A DNA stretch of 64,000 nucleotides from GCA-003244245 sp963712995 (GCA_963712995.1 CAVQKH010000012.1:62001-126000); one strand, 5' to 3'; shown: positions 1 through 8,610, numbered from the stretch's first letter. Numbers and translations: made by a program. The notes: generated by a model not told the origin, from the letters alone.

Positions 1-113
1 CACCCTGACCCTGCCTGTCACGAACATCCCACCCGATGCACCACTACTACAGATGAACCCAGATGGCACCATCAGCGAAAAATCCTCCCCAGCAGCCACA
101 GAAAGGTAGCTTC

Positions 114-1199
114 ATGGCCATTTCTCGTTTCAGGCCACCCGGCGGATTGATCGACCTGGATGAGACAGGACTGCAGCAGTGGAGCGCTTTCATCTCAGCC
201 AGCGTCGACACCGCAATCGAGGGACGCCCCGACCACACCAACGACGCCCCGCGCACCCAGTTCTACAATCCGACCAAGACCGACACCGCCGAAGACGCGA
301 TCACACAGGATATCAGTTGGATCGCCTTCCCCCGCCAGATCAAGGTCAACTCCGTCTCCGACCGCCAACGCTGGGCCGAAGCGGACTCCTCCCGCGACGT
401 CCAGGACGAGTACTGCGAGTGGAGCGTCACGCGACGATCTGATAGGAAGATCATTCGGGTCACCTTCACCTGTGAGGGGCCTGAATACTGGGAACTGCTG
501 GCCCAGACCCGGCCCGACACCGTGCTCAAGCTCTACCAGCAGCATGTCGACCCGGCCGTCCAGCACGAGGACCTCTTCGACGCCTCCGGCGCCTACATTC
601 CCCGCAACAGATGGAACAACAGCACCACCAATGGCGCGATGCACCTGGTGCAAGCAGCGAACACGCTCAGCGCCGAAATCGAACTCGTGGCCGCTGCCAG
701 TATCGTGCGGGTTATCGACGGTCAGGAATTGACCGGCGAGCAGGAGCTGATCGCTTGCGCCCGGTACGGTGCTCCGCTGCGAAACAGCGATCCACACATC
801 GGTGGGGTCGTCAACGGTATCGCACGCCTCAAAGCCGACCTCACCTTGAGTGATCCGGTCGGCCTGTACTTCGATGACCTGTCCACAGTCGGCTGGGAGA
901 CGCCGGATGGCTCAGACCCCAAGTCGTACTGGACGTACCGGCGCGGGGAGGACGGTCACCACGTTCGCGCCGTCTATGAGGTCCCCCAGGAGCTCGGATT
1001 CGTGGTCAGCGACATCACGATCGACGGCAACCCCATAGAGTTCGGCGCCCAGATCACCGACTTCATCAGCATCAGGGCGATCGCGGTGGCCTGCCGCATC
1101 GGCCGCAGCAACGTCGCACCCATGACCTCCTGTGTCGAGGACATCGAAGGCCTCACCGCCGCATTCAGCCCCACCCAGCTCAAAAGCCGGCTCAGCTGA
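114..1199 (+). CDS. Hypothetical protein, partner of the following M20 peptidase
   Basis: I do not recognise this 361-residue soluble protein. It has no signal peptide and no membrane segment. The ATG at 114 is preferred over the upstream in-frame ATG at 63 because a purine-rich AAAGG lies about eight bases before it and the first 17 codons of the longer form look non-coding. Its stop is two bases before the start of the M20 peptidase, so the two are almost certainly co-transcribed and probably translationally coupled. That spacing is the only functional clue: it may act on, or deliver, the substrate of the peptidase. Codon use is typical of the surrounding G+C-rich genes, so it looks expressed and selected. 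Confidence 0.75.
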   Translation: MAISRFRPPGGLIDLDETGLQQWSAFISASVDTAIEGRPDHTNDAPRTQFYNPTKTDTAEDAITQDISWIAFPRQIKVNSVSDRQRWAEADSSRDVQDEYCEWSVTRRSDRKIIRVTFTCEGPEYWELLAQTRPDTVLKLYQQHVDPAVQHEDLFDASGAYIPRNRWNNSTTNGAMHLVQAANTLSAEIELVAAASIVRVIDGQELTGEQELIACARYGAPLRNSDPHIGGVVNGIARLKADLTLSDPVGLYFDDLSTVGWETPDGSDPKSYWTYRRGEDGHHVRAVYEVPQELGFVVSDITIDGNPIEFGAQITDFISIRAIAVACRIGRSNVAPMTSCVEDIEGLTAAFSPTQLKSRLS

Positions 1200-1201
1200 C
1201 G

Positions 1202-2377
1202 ATGAAGACAAACGCCGAACGCTGGCAAGATGGCCGTGTGGAACTCGAGTCTTTTCTGGCCTGCGCCCGGGGGCTGCTGGGTATTCCCTCGACGGCTGAT
1301 CGTCCCGAGGAGCTGCATCGGGCGCTGGAGTTCGTGCTCGACGTCGTTGGTCCGGGCTTCACGGTGGAGCGGTTCGAGTCCCAAGGTAAGCCCAGCGCGC
1401 TGGTGTACCTGGGTGCGAACCGGCCGCGTTTCCGGGTGATCTTCAACGCTCATCTGGATGTCGTACCGGCCCCACCGGAGCAGTTCCAGCCTCGTCTGGA
1501 GGGTTCTCGCCTCTACGGTCGCGGCGCTGCGGACATGAAAGCGTCAGCGCTGATCCAGGCCATGGTGTTCCGTGACCTGGCAGGCACGCTGACCTACCCG
1601 ATCGCCCTGCAGTTGGTCACCGATGAGGAAGTCGGCGGGCGGAATGGCACACTGCACCAACTCGAACACGGCGTCAGTGGCGAATTCGTCATCATCGGCG
1701 AGCAGAGCCGCCTGCGTGTCGTGACCGAATCCAAGGGGATGCTCACCGCCTATCTCCGAGCCGAGGGCCGAAGCGGGCACAGCGCCTACCAATGGCTGGG
1801 CGACAACGCCATCCTCAAGATCATGAACAGCGTGGACAAGCTGCTGGCCAGCTACCCCGTGGCTACCGAGGAGATCTGGCGCACCACGGTCAACGTCGCC
1901 CGCATCGAGACCACCAACAGTGCCTTCAACCAGATCCCGGCTGACGCCCAGGCATGGCTGGATATCCGGTTTCCCGCCGAGGACACCGACCTGAACGGGC
2001 ACACGGTCGGAGAGATCACCGAGTACTTGGCGAGCTTCTGCATGCCCGGCGTGAGCGTCGCCGTGAGCAACATCGATCCGCCTGGGCGGGTGGATCACCA
2101 GCGCCGCGAGGTACACCTGCTGCAACAAGCCGCCCGCGATCAAGGATATCGAGCGGACATCATGCGCAAACATGGCACCTCAGACGCGCGGTTCTTCCGG
2201 CAACAAGACACCACAGCCGTCATCTTCGGTATCGGCGGAGACGGACTGCACGGCCCACACGAGTACCTCGACACCACCACCGTCGCGCCGTACTACCGCG
2301 CACTCACCGCGTTCCTCACCGACCTGGACTCCTCCATCACGGCACCCGGCCCCATCACGGCACCCGGCCACGAGTAA
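1202..2377 (+). CDS. M20-family metallopeptidase (ArgE/DapE-like)
   Basis: A 391-residue zinc-dependent amidohydrolase or exopeptidase of the M20 family. The metal-binding landmarks are present: HLD at residues 84-86, the GRGAADMK segment at 106-113 whose Asp111 would bridge two zinc ions, and Glu142-Glu143 as the general base and metal ligand. A late GPHE near residue 355 supplies the last histidine ligand. Family members hydrolyse N-acyl amino acids, small peptides or diaminopimelate derivatives; the substrate cannot be read from sequence. It follows the hypothetical gene by two bases. Its last 23 bases overlap the 3' end of the convergent DUF1232 gene. Cytosolic: no signal peptide. Confidence 0.9.
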   Translation: MKTNAERWQDGRVELESFLACARGLLGIPSTADRPEELHRALEFVLDVVGPGFTVERFESQGKPSALVYLGANRPRFRVIFNAHLDVVPAPPEQFQPRLEGSRLYGRGAADMKASALIQAMVFRDLAGTLTYPIALQLVTDEEVGGRNGTLHQLEHGVSGEFVIIGEQSRLRVVTESKGMLTAYLRAEGRSGHSAYQWLGDNAILKIMNSVDKLLASYPVATEEIWRTTVNVARIETTNSAFNQIPADAQAWLDIRFPAEDTDLNGHTVGEITEYLASFCMPGVSVAVSNIDPPGRVDHQRREVHLLQQAARDQGYRADIMRKHGTSDARFFRQQDTTAVIFGIGGDGLHGPHEYLDTTTVAPYYRALTAFLTDLDSSITAPGPITAPGHE

Positions 2378-2675
2378 CGCTGCGGTTGTCGTTGATCTTC
2401 TTCGCGGTGTGCCCGATGTGCAGGAGCGCTGCGACCAATACTCCGATGTCGTCGAGCAGGACCGGATCCGGGAGCAGGTCGATCGGGAAGATCGTGTAGA
2501 TCATCGACCCGTAGAAAGCCACCTTGGCTGACACCGGCATGCCCGGCTGGTGCACCAGCTTGCGCTTCTTGATTATCTTGACCACCAGTATGAGGACGAT
2601 GACACCGGTGACGATGAGGACTACCAGCGCGAAGACCCCCAACGTGCCCAGCGCACCCCAGCCTAGATCTGCCAT
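2355..2675 (-). CDS. DUF1232 (YkvA-like) small membrane protein
   Basis: A 106-residue protein with a long hydrophobic N-terminal helix (about residues 8-32), a basic linker and a second hydrophobic part containing FPIDLLPDPVLLDDIGVL, which is the DUF1232 signature (IDLIPD followed by DD). The family is membrane associated and of unknown function. The ATG at 2675 has a GGAAGG ribosome site seven bases upstream; an in-frame GTG/ATG region at 2702 is less likely. Its 3' end overlaps the end of the M20 peptidase gene on the other strand, an arrangement without room for a separate terminator. Confidence 0.85.
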   Translation of the reverse strand: MADLGWGALGTLGVFALVVLIVTGVIVLILVVKIIKKRKLVHQPGMPVSAKVAFYGSMIYTIFPIDLLPDPVLLDDIGVLVAALLHIGHTAKKINDNRSVTRGRVP

Positions 2676-2736
2676 CCATATCCTTCCCGTGATGACGCCC
2701 ACGCCGCCGTCGAACCTGCCGGAGCGAACGGAGGTG

Positions 2737-3006
2737 TCAGGTCGCGAAGCGCGCCGCTGAGCGCTCGCGGGCCTTGGCGGCCTCGACGTCCCGGTCCTTC
2801 GGCGGCGCCGAGGTGACCAGCTCGTCGAGTAGGCGCATCGAGGTATCAGCGATTGCCGCTACCGCTCGCTCGAAGGCCTCCGCGTTGATCCGCGACGGCT
2901 TCGTGCACCCGCTGATCTTGCGCACGTACTGCAACGCCGCGCTGTGCACCTCGTCCCGAGTCGCAGGCGGGTCGAAGTTGTGCAGCGGGCGGATGTTACG
3001 GCACAT
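2737..3006 (-). CDS. DUF2277 family protein
   Basis: An 89-residue protein beginning MCRNIRPLHNFDPPAT, the N-terminal signature of DUF2277, a family common in actinobacteria whose role is unknown. The early Cys2 and the conserved RNI-L-NF stretch are present. The middle (residues 30-60) is predicted helical and the C-terminus is rich in Lys and Arg (KARERSAARFAT). The start at 3006 is chosen because it coincides with the family N-terminus; the longer reading upstream is low-complexity and overlaps the neighbouring gene. Monocistronic as far as can be seen. Confidence 0.9.
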   Translation of the reverse strand: MCRNIRPLHNFDPPATRDEVHSAALQYVRKISGCTKPSRINAEAFERAVAAIADTSMRLLDELVTSAPPKDRDVEAAKARERSAARFAT

Positions 3007-3025
3007 ACCGACAGGGTAGGACGTG

Positions 3026-3783
3026 TCAGCCGTCCGGGGCGGGGACCGTGACCCGTGCCGGTACCGGCACGCCGAAGAGCAGGGCGACGACGTCGCTGAC
3101 GGCGTGCACGCCATCGGCCAGGGTGCCGCGCGGATCCACCTGGTACATCACGGCGATCAGGTAACGCTCGTCGGGTCCGGCGAAGCCCACGGTGTTCGTC
3201 ACCCAGTGCTTGCCGTACGGATCTGCCTCGTAGGACCAGCCGTCCTTGTTCCCGGGTCGTTGGTCGGCGCCGGCGGCCCAGACGCCCCACTGCTGGTGGA
3301 CGCCAGCATGTCCTCGCCGCCGTAGCCGGCCCACAGCCGGTCGGAGGCGGCGTTGTCGGAGAAATTGAGCATGGTGGCCATGTCGCGGCGATCCGCAGTG
3401 GTCAGCTTGAGCTGCCCGGCGCGCTCCCGGCGCAGCAGATCGGTGGCGATCGCGAGTTTGATCGTCGAGGCCGTCCAGCCGTCGTGCTGCGTCGGGCCGA
3501 GTCGCCAGACCCTCCCGGTCCGCCGATCGGTGAACATCACGCTCAGGTAGCCCTGGCCGCTGGCGGTGTGGCTGGCATAGGCCGCTGTGGCGGCGAAGCG
3601 CTGCTGCTGGGTGCAGCTCCACCCCGAGTCTTCACGGCACTCGCCCGATGTCGGCGGCGCTGCCAGCCGGGCCAGGCTCTTCGGGACCGGGGGCCGATCG
3701 AGGGCGGGGCCTGTGCAGCCGGCCACAGCCAGGGCCGCGCAGACGAGAAGCGGCGAAACGGCGGGACGCAGGCGGCGCGGCAT
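3026..3783 (-). pseudogene. Beta-lactamase-like serine hydrolase lipoprotein, frameshifted
   Basis: The N-terminal frame (3783 down to about 3300) encodes a lipoprotein signal (VCAALAVAGC lipobox), a TASTIK segment with the SxxK nucleophile and an FSDNAASD segment equivalent to the SDN motif of class A beta-lactamase-fold enzymes. The C-terminal part (QQWGVWAAGA, then GNKDGWSYEADPYGKHWV) continues in a different frame from about 3300 down to 3026. One missing base in the GCGTCCACCAG stretch (about 3295-3303) accounts for it: adding a T would restore a continuous protein of about 250 residues. It is either a recent inactivation or a sequencing error. Members of this fold act outside the membrane as penicillin-binding or beta-lactam-hydrolysing proteins. 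Confidence 0.75.
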
Positions 3784-3915
3784 GTTCGTGATGGCGCGAC
3801 GTTACTACCGGGCGGCCACGGATCACGCGGGGCGCTCCGCGGCGAGCGAACCTTCCCCGGTGACTGGCGCCGCATAGGGTCCTCACCATCCGAGCATCGA
3901 CCGGGAGGGGACCCG

Positions 3916-4716
3916 ATGATCTGGCGGGAACGCCTGCGCATCCTCGTCGAGGGCGACCGCTTCCAGCGGTTCATCATCGCGGTGATCGTGCTCAACGCGA
4001 TCACGCTGGGGCTGGAGACCTCCGATCAGGTGGTCGCCCAGTCCGGCGGGCTGCTGTACGTGGTGGACCGGATCGCCCTGGCCATCTTCGTGGTGGAGCT
4101 GGCGATGCGCCTGGCCGCCCACGGGTGGCGCTTCTTCCGCGACCCCTGGAGCGTGTTCGACTTCGTCGTCATCGGGATCGCTCTGGTCCCCGCTACGGAG
4201 GCGTTCTCGGTGCTGCGGGCGCTGCGGATCCTGCGGGTGCTGCGGCTGGTCGCGCTGGTGCCGAGCATGCGCGGGGTGGTCGCGGCACTGCTCACCGCGG
4301 TGCCCGGGATGGCTTCCATCGCGGCGCTGCTCGGGCTGCTGATCTACGTCGCCGCGGTGATGGCCACCCAGTTGTTCGGCGACGGCGTACCGGAGCGCTT
4401 CGGTGATCTGGGCAGTTCACTATTCACCTTGTTCCAGGTCATGACCACCGACGACTGGGCCGCCATCGCCCATGAGGCGATGGCGGTCCACCCGCTGGCC
4501 TGGATCTTCTTCGTGGTCTACCTGCTGGTGTCCACGTTCGCCGTGCTCAACCTGTTCATCGCGGTGGTGGTCCGGGCGATGGAGGAGCAGGTCGCCGCCG
4601 AGGTGAAAGCCGACGTGGCTGAACACCAGCGGGAGGACGCGGTCGGCACGGCCGCGATCCTGGCGGAGGTGCGCGCGCTGCGCTCAGAGATCGCCGAGCT
4701 GCGGGCGCGCTCCTGA
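3916..4716 (+). CDS. Bacterial voltage-gated cation channel (BacNav/NaChBac type)
   Basis: A 266-residue single-repeat six-helix ion transport protein. S1 starts near residue 18. S4 spans about 97-120 with arginines at 101, 104, 107 and 110 in the three-residue spacing of voltage sensors. S5 is about 131-155. The pore loop carries the filter T177-T178-D179-D180-W181, and S6 is about 196-222. The C-terminus (222-266) is heptad-like and probably forms the tetrameric coiled coil known for this family. The ATG at 3916 has a GGGAGGGG site upstream. Two adjacent aspartates replace the Glu-Ser of NaChBac, which could shift selectivity towards calcium; this is inference. Convergent with thiG across a strong hairpin. 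Confidence 0.9.
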   Translation: MIWRERLRILVEGDRFQRFIIAVIVLNAITLGLETSDQVVAQSGGLLYVVDRIALAIFVVELAMRLAAHGWRFFRDPWSVFDFVVIGIALVPATEAFSVLRALRILRVLRLVALVPSMRGVVAALLTAVPGMASIAALLGLLIYVAAVMATQLFGDGVPERFGDLGSSLFTLFQVMTTDDWAAIAHEAMAVHPLAWIFFVVYLLVSTFAVLNLFIAVVVRAMEEQVAAEVKADVAEHQREDAVGTAAILAEVRALRSEIAELRARS

Positions 4717-4745
4717 TCACGGCGGTGGGCCGCCGTGATCAGGAG
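4710..4745. terminator. Bidirectional terminator between the channel gene and thiG
   Basis: A perfect inverted repeat with arms 4710-4725 and 4730-4745 (16 base pairs, four-base TGGG loop) lies across the stop codons of two convergent genes. It would fold equally well in both transcripts. No U-tract follows, as is usual for actinobacterial terminators. Confidence 0.7.
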
Positions 4746-5503
4746 TCGCGGTGCGGGCTTGAGGCCTGAGCCCAGAACCGTTGCGGGATCCGGCCGGCCA
4801 GCCGGGCGTGCCGGCCGGCCTGCACCGCCAGCCGCATCGCCTCGGCCATCCGCGGTGGGTCCTCGGCCCGGGTCACGGCGGTGGCCAGCAGCACCGCGTC
4901 GCAGCCCAGCTCCATCGCCTGGGCCGCCTCCGAAGCGGTCCCGATCCCGGCGTCGAGAATGACCGGCACCCGCGCCTGGACCACGATCATCTCGATGTTG
5001 TGCGGGTTGCGGATGCCCAGCCCGGTGCCGATCGGTGAACCCAGCGGCATCACCGCCACGCACCCGACGTCGGCGAGCCGGCGAGCCAACACCGGGTCAT
5101 CGTTGGTGTAGGGCAACACGGTGAAGCCGTCCTCAACGAGCCGCTCGGCGGCCTCGAGCAGCTCGATCGGGTCGGGCAGCAGGGTGCGGTCATCGGCGAT
5201 GACCTCGAGCTTGACCCAGGACGTCTGCAGCGCCTCACGGCCCAGCTGCGCGGTGAGCACCGCTTCCGCCGCGCTGCGGCAGCCAGCGGTGTTGGGCAGC
5301 GGCTCGATGCCGTGGCGGCGCAGCACGTCGAGGACACCGGTTCCGGAACCGGTGTCCATCCGGCGGATCGCGACCGTGGTGAGCTCGGTCTGCGCGGCGA
5401 GCAAGGCCTGTTCCAGGACCGCGAGATTGTCCGCGCCACCGGTGCCCAGGATCAGCCGCGAGCCGAACTCCCGGCCCGCGATGACCAGCGGATCGTCAGC
5501 CAT
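4739..5503 (-). CDS. thiG: Thiazole synthase ThiG
   Basis: A 254-residue TIM-barrel enzyme that condenses 1-deoxyxylulose 5-phosphate, dehydroglycine and the thiocarboxylate of ThiS into the thiazole phosphate of thiamine. Seen: GSRLILGTGG near the N-terminus, the VAIRRMDTGSG strand, the WVKLEVIAD segment containing the lysine that forms the Schiff base, PNTAGCRSAAEAV, and the phosphate-binding GIGTASEAAQAMELGCDAVL. Length matches the family. The ATG at 5503 follows the thiS stop by seven bases, so it is the third gene of a thiO-thiS-thiG operon. Its stop lies inside the terminator hairpin shared with the channel gene. Confidence 0.97.
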   Translation of the reverse strand: MADDPLVIAGREFGSRLILGTGGADNLAVLEQALLAAQTELTTVAIRRMDTGSGTGVLDVLRRHGIEPLPNTAGCRSAAEAVLTAQLGREALQTSWVKLEVIADDRTLLPDPIELLEAAERLVEDGFTVLPYTNDDPVLARRLADVGCVAVMPLGSPIGTGLGIRNPHNIEMIVVQARVPVILDAGIGTASEAAQAMELGCDAVLLATAVTRAEDPPRMAEAMRLAVQAGRHARLAGRIPQRFWAQASSPHRDS

Positions 5504-5510
5504 CTGAGCA

Positions 5511-5711
5511 TCAACCTCCCTGCACCGCGGTGACCACGTCGACCTCGGCGCCGGGCCGCAGGACCGTGCCGGGCCAGGACGCCCGCGGCACCACGGCGCC
5601 GTCCAGCGCGACCGCGACACCCCGGGGCGGCGCGCCGAATCGTTCCAGCACGTCGGCCAGGGTGGCATCGACGGGCAGCTCCCAGAGCCGGCCGTTGACG
5701 GTGACGGTCAT
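5511..5711 (-). CDS. thiS: Sulfur carrier protein ThiS
   Basis: A 66-residue ubiquitin-fold sulfur carrier: MTVTVNGRLWELP at the start, LADVLERFG in the middle, VALDGAVVPRASW, and the invariant C-terminal Gly-Gly that is adenylated and converted to a thiocarboxylate. It donates sulfur to ThiG. Its ATG overlaps the thiO stop codon (ATGA), and thiG begins seven bases downstream, so expression is tightly coupled. Confidence 0.96.
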   Translation of the reverse strand: MTVTVNGRLWELPVDATLADVLERFGAPPRGVAVALDGAVVPRASWPGTVLRPGAEVDVVTAVQGG

Positions 5712-6808
5712 GTCGCGCTCCGCGCGACCAGCCGGGCCGGTGCAGCCGGGCCGGCTTCCACCGGCCCGGCTGCACCACACAACAGCGCCAGAATCGCCTC
5801 AGCGGTCAGCGGCGCCAGCAGGATCCCGTGCCGGTAGTGCCCGGTCGCGACGAGCACGCCCGGTTCCAGCTCCCCAATGAGCGGCAGGTTGTCCGGACTG
5901 CCCGGGCGCAACCCCGCAGCGATCTCCTCCAAGGTGTATTCCGCGATCGCCGGCAGCACCCGCTCGGCGTCGGTGAGCAGCTCACGCACCCCACCGGCGG
6001 TGGCCACGGTGTCGAACCCTGCCTCCCGCTGGGTGGCGCCGACCACCAGCCGGCCGCCGTCCCGAGGCACCAGGTAGCAGGCCCGTCCGCCCACGATCCC
6101 GCGGACCGTCCGCGACGGCGGCGGTAGCGTGCCCGGCCGGCTCCGCAGCCGCAGGATCTCCCCCTTCACCGGGCGGATCACGCCGGCCAGCGCGGGGTGC
6201 AGCGCGGCGCTGTGCACACCTGCGGCCAACACCACCACATCAGCGGCCGGCAGCCGCGTGCAGCGCCGGCGGTGAAACCGCACCCCCGCGCTGCGGCAGG
6301 CCGCCAGCAGCGCGGCGATCAGCGCGCGGTTGTCCACCGAGAGATCCCCGGGCACCGACAACGCCCGGCACACCTGTGACCCCAGGGACGGCTCGACCTG
6401 GCGCACCTGCCGGCCGGAGAGCAGCTCCACCTGGCGTCCCATCCGGGACAGCTGCTCGGCGATCCGGTCCAGCTGGGCGCGGTCGCCGGGATCCAGCGCC
6501 ACCGCGAGGGTGCCGCCGGCGCGCAACCGAGGGTCGCCACCCACCGCCGCGAGCTCAGCGGCGAAGTCGGGCCAGCGGCGCAGTGAGGCCTCCCCCAGCG
6601 CGAGCACCTCCGACTCCGCCGCCACCGCCTCGGTGACCGGGGCGAGCATCCCACCGGCGACGTGCGAGGCACCGGATCCCGGCGCCGGGTCGTGCACGGT
6701 CACGCTGAACCCTGCGGATGCCGCACGCCAAGCGCAGCTCAGGCCGATGACCCCGCCACCGACCACGGCGACGGCGCTAGCCCTGGGCGAAGCCCCCGAT
6801 ACCCGCAA
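5708..6808 (-). CDS. thiO: Glycine oxidase ThiO
   Basis: A 366-residue FAD-dependent amino-acid oxidase (DAO family) that oxidises glycine to iminoglycine for thiazole synthesis. The N-terminal Rossmann motif VVGGGVIGLSCAWRAASAG binds FAD. Further landmarks are GGMLAPVTE, RPVKGEILRL, the YLVPRDGGRLVVGATQREAGFD segment split across the substrate domain, and the C-terminal GHYRHGILLAPLTA that closes the flavin site. First gene of thiO-thiS-thiG, divergent from thiE with only 73 bases between the starts. A thi-box-like sequence lies immediately upstream on the same strand. Confidence 0.95.
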   Translation of the reverse strand: MRVSGASPRASAVAVVGGGVIGLSCAWRAASAGFSVTVHDPAPGSGASHVAGGMLAPVTEAVAAESEVLALGEASLRRWPDFAAELAAVGGDPRLRAGGTLAVALDPGDRAQLDRIAEQLSRMGRQVELLSGRQVRQVEPSLGSQVCRALSVPGDLSVDNRALIAALLAACRSAGVRFHRRRCTRLPAADVVVLAAGVHSAALHPALAGVIRPVKGEILRLRSRPGTLPPPSRTVRGIVGGRACYLVPRDGGRLVVGATQREAGFDTVATAGGVRELLTDAERVLPAIAEYTLEEIAAGLRPGSPDNLPLIGELEPGVLVATGHYRHGILLAPLTAEAILALLCGAAGPVEAGPAAPARLVARSAT

Positions 6809-6819
6809 AGTTCATCACG

Positions 6820-6875
6820 CTCTCTGCCCCGGCGTGACCCGGATCAGGCCAGTTCCTACCGTACCTCGATACGGT
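6820..6875 (-). promoter_or_regulatory. Possible truncated TPP riboswitch (thi-box 3' half)
   Basis: Read on the minus strand, the leader of thiO contains CCTGATCCGGGTCACGCCGG (about 6831-6850), very like the 3' half of the TPP aptamer that carries the conserved CUGAU and the pyrophosphate-helix strand. It is preceded by a small hairpin (6858-6863 with 6870-6875). The other diagnostic element, CUGAGA, is not found in the 100 bases upstream, which lie inside thiE. It may be a minimal, degenerate or overlapping riboswitch. Confidence 0.45.
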
Positions 6876-6881
6876 CGTGGT

Positions 6882-7553
6882 ATGGACGGCGAGCAGATCC
6901 GGGCCCGGCTGGCGCAGGCCCGGCTGTACCTGTGCACCGACGCGCGCGGAGAACGCGGCGATCTCGCCGAGTTCGCCGATGCGGTGCTGGCCGGCGGCGT
7001 GGACATCATCCAGCTGCGAGACAAGGCCCTGGAAGCACGTCCGGAGCTCGCCGCGCTCGAGGTGCTCGCGCAGGCGTGCGAGCGGCACGGTGCGCTGCTG
7101 GCGGTGAACGACCGGGCCGACGTCGCGATGGCCGCCGGCGCGCAGGTACTTCACCTCGGGCAGGACGATCTGCCCGTCGCCTGGGCCCGCCGGATCCTGG
7201 GCGAGGAGGTGGTGATCGGCCGGTCCACGCATGATCCCGCACAGGCCGCCGACGCCGCGCGCCAAGGCGGGGTGGACTACTTCTGCACCGGTCCCTGCTG
7301 GCCCACCCCGACCAAGCCTGGTCGTCGCCCCGCCGGGTTGGAGCTGGTGCGCAGCACCAGGGCCAGCATCGGGGCGCAGCGCCCATGGTTCGCCATCGGC
7401 GGCATCGAAACAGTGCACCGGCTGGAGGAGGTGCTCTTCGCCGGTGCCGACCGCGTCGTCGTGGTGCGGGCCATCACCGAGGCAGCTGACCCCCAGGTAG
7501 CAGCTGCCGCTTTCGCCCAGCGCCTGCGTTCCCGATCGGGCTCGTCGCGCTAG
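6882..7553 (+). CDS. thiE: Thiamine-phosphate synthase ThiE
   Basis: A 223-residue TIM-barrel enzyme that joins the pyrimidine pyrophosphate and thiazole phosphate to make thiamine phosphate. Seen: YLCTDAR near the N-terminus, DIIQLRDK (the HMP-PP binding strand), LLAVNDRADVAMAAGA, VLHLGQDDLP, IGRSTHDPAQ, DYFCTGPCWPTPTKPG and the C-terminal phosphate-binding IGGIE. The usual GPvFpTpTK is intact. The start at 6882 fits the family. Its last four bases overlap the stop of the convergent protease gene. Confidence 0.95.
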   Translation: MDGEQIRARLAQARLYLCTDARGERGDLAEFADAVLAGGVDIIQLRDKALEARPELAALEVLAQACERHGALLAVNDRADVAMAAGAQVLHLGQDDLPVAWARRILGEEVVIGRSTHDPAQAADAARQGGVDYFCTGPCWPTPTKPGRRPAGLELVRSTRASIGAQRPWFAIGGIETVHRLEEVLFAGADRVVVVRAITEAADPQVAAAAFAQRLRSRSGSSR

Positions 7554-8485
7554 CGCTCGTCCCTGGACGCACGACCGGTGACCAGGGACAGACCGTAGGT
7601 GGACAGCACCTCCTGGATCGGCTGAAAGTAGGACTGCCCGCCGAGCAGGCAACCACCGGAGCCGCCGGACAGGGTGCCCTGCGCCTGGTCGCCACTCATG
7701 AACGGACCACCGGAATCACCGGCCTCGGCACAGACGTTGGTCCTGGTGAGCCCGCGGACGACGTCGCCGTTTCCGTAGTTCACGGTCTCGCCGAGGGCCT
7801 CCACCCGGCCGCAGTGGTAGCCGCTGGTGGACCCGGACAGGCAGACCCGGTCCCCCACCTCAGTCGGGGTGGTACCCGCCACGTTGAGGTACCTGCCGTC
7901 GGCCTCGACTTCATGGGTCTGCTCCCAGGACTCCGAGCTCACCTCGACGAGGCCGAAGTCGTGCTCGGGAAACGAGGACTTGGCGACCGGTCCGATGGCT
8001 CGGCCATCCGGGCCCGACCAGGTGCCGCCTATCTTGGTGCAGTGCCCCGCGGTGATGATGTACCGCGTCTGGCCCGAGACGGCATTGAAACCGACCGAAC
8101 AGCGGCCGCTTGCACTACTGGTGATCATGTCGCCGCCGCGCAGGTCCGCCAGCGGTACCGGGCGAGCGCTGACGTGCTGGATCCGCACGGCGCGCGCGCC
8201 GGCGGCGAAGGTCCTGGCGGCGGCCTCGTCGGTGGCCGATACCACGACGGAGTTGGTGGCAGGGTCGACGTACCAGCTGGTCACCGAGTTCGGGACGTGC
8301 GAGACCCGGGAATCCAGCACGGCCATGACCGAACGCAGCATCAGCAGGTCCGGCAACGCCGCCTGCTGCGCGACGCCGACCGGCGCCGGTGCGGGCGCGG
8401 CCGAGGCCGGTAGCGCGATTCCCAGGCTGAGCAGCAGGCCCGAGGCGGCGGCGAGGAGCGCGCGAGAGCGGTTTCCGGGGAGCAC
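7550..8485 (-). CDS. Secreted S1 serine protease (streptogrisin-like)
   Basis: A 311-residue extracellular chymotrypsin-fold protease. Residues 1-30 are a Sec signal peptide ending SASAA-type; residues about 31-120 look like a short prodomain, and the mature enzyme begins near 118. The catalytic triad is His148 in ITAGHC, Asp176 in EHDFGLV and Ser258 in GDSGGP. Cysteines 129/149, 215/225 and 252/283 fit the three disulfides of S1E proteases. Streptogrisin-type enzymes cleave proteins outside the cell. The gene is preceded by 141 bases of non-coding DNA with a short palindrome at 8597-8610. Confidence 0.93.
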   Translation of the reverse strand: MLPGNRSRALLAAASGLLLSLGIALPASAAPAPAPVGVAQQAALPDLLMLRSVMAVLDSRVSHVPNSVTSWYVDPATNSVVVSATDEAAARTFAAGARAVRIQHVSARPVPLADLRGGDMITSSASGRCSVGFNAVSGQTRYIITAGHCTKIGGTWSGPDGRAIGPVAKSSFPEHDFGLVEVSSESWEQTHEVEADGRYLNVAGTTPTEVGDRVCLSGSTSGYHCGRVEALGETVNYGNGDVVRGLTRTNVCAEAGDSGGPFMSGDQAQGTLSGGSGGCLLGGQSYFQPIQEVLSTYGLSLVTGRASRDER

Positions 8486-8596
8486 GAAGTCGAGTCCTCT
8501 CGGTCAAGAGCGGTCACTCCACGCTACGGAACAGTCACCCTGCGGTGAAGACACCGAAAGGTGGGACTCGATAGCCCATACGGTGGGTATCGGATT

Positions 8597-8610
8597 CACT
8601 ACTCGTAGTG
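8597..8610. promoter_or_regulatory. Short palindrome upstream of the protease gene
   Basis: CACTAC-TC-GTAGTG is a six-base perfect inverted repeat about 110 bases before the protease start and 17 bases from the end of the upstream gene. It could be an operator; nothing else supports this. Confidence 0.25.

Noticed and set aside
1..113. Upstream in-frame ATG at 63 for the first gene
   Set aside because: No ribosome site and non-coding-like first codons; the ATG at 114 is better supported.
195..797. Long minus-strand frame opposite the first gene
   Set aside because: It is an antisense shadow in G+C-rich DNA; the plus-strand gene has better codon bias and an operon partner. The same applies to many long opposite-strand frames elsewhere, for example over glpX and the binding-protein gene.
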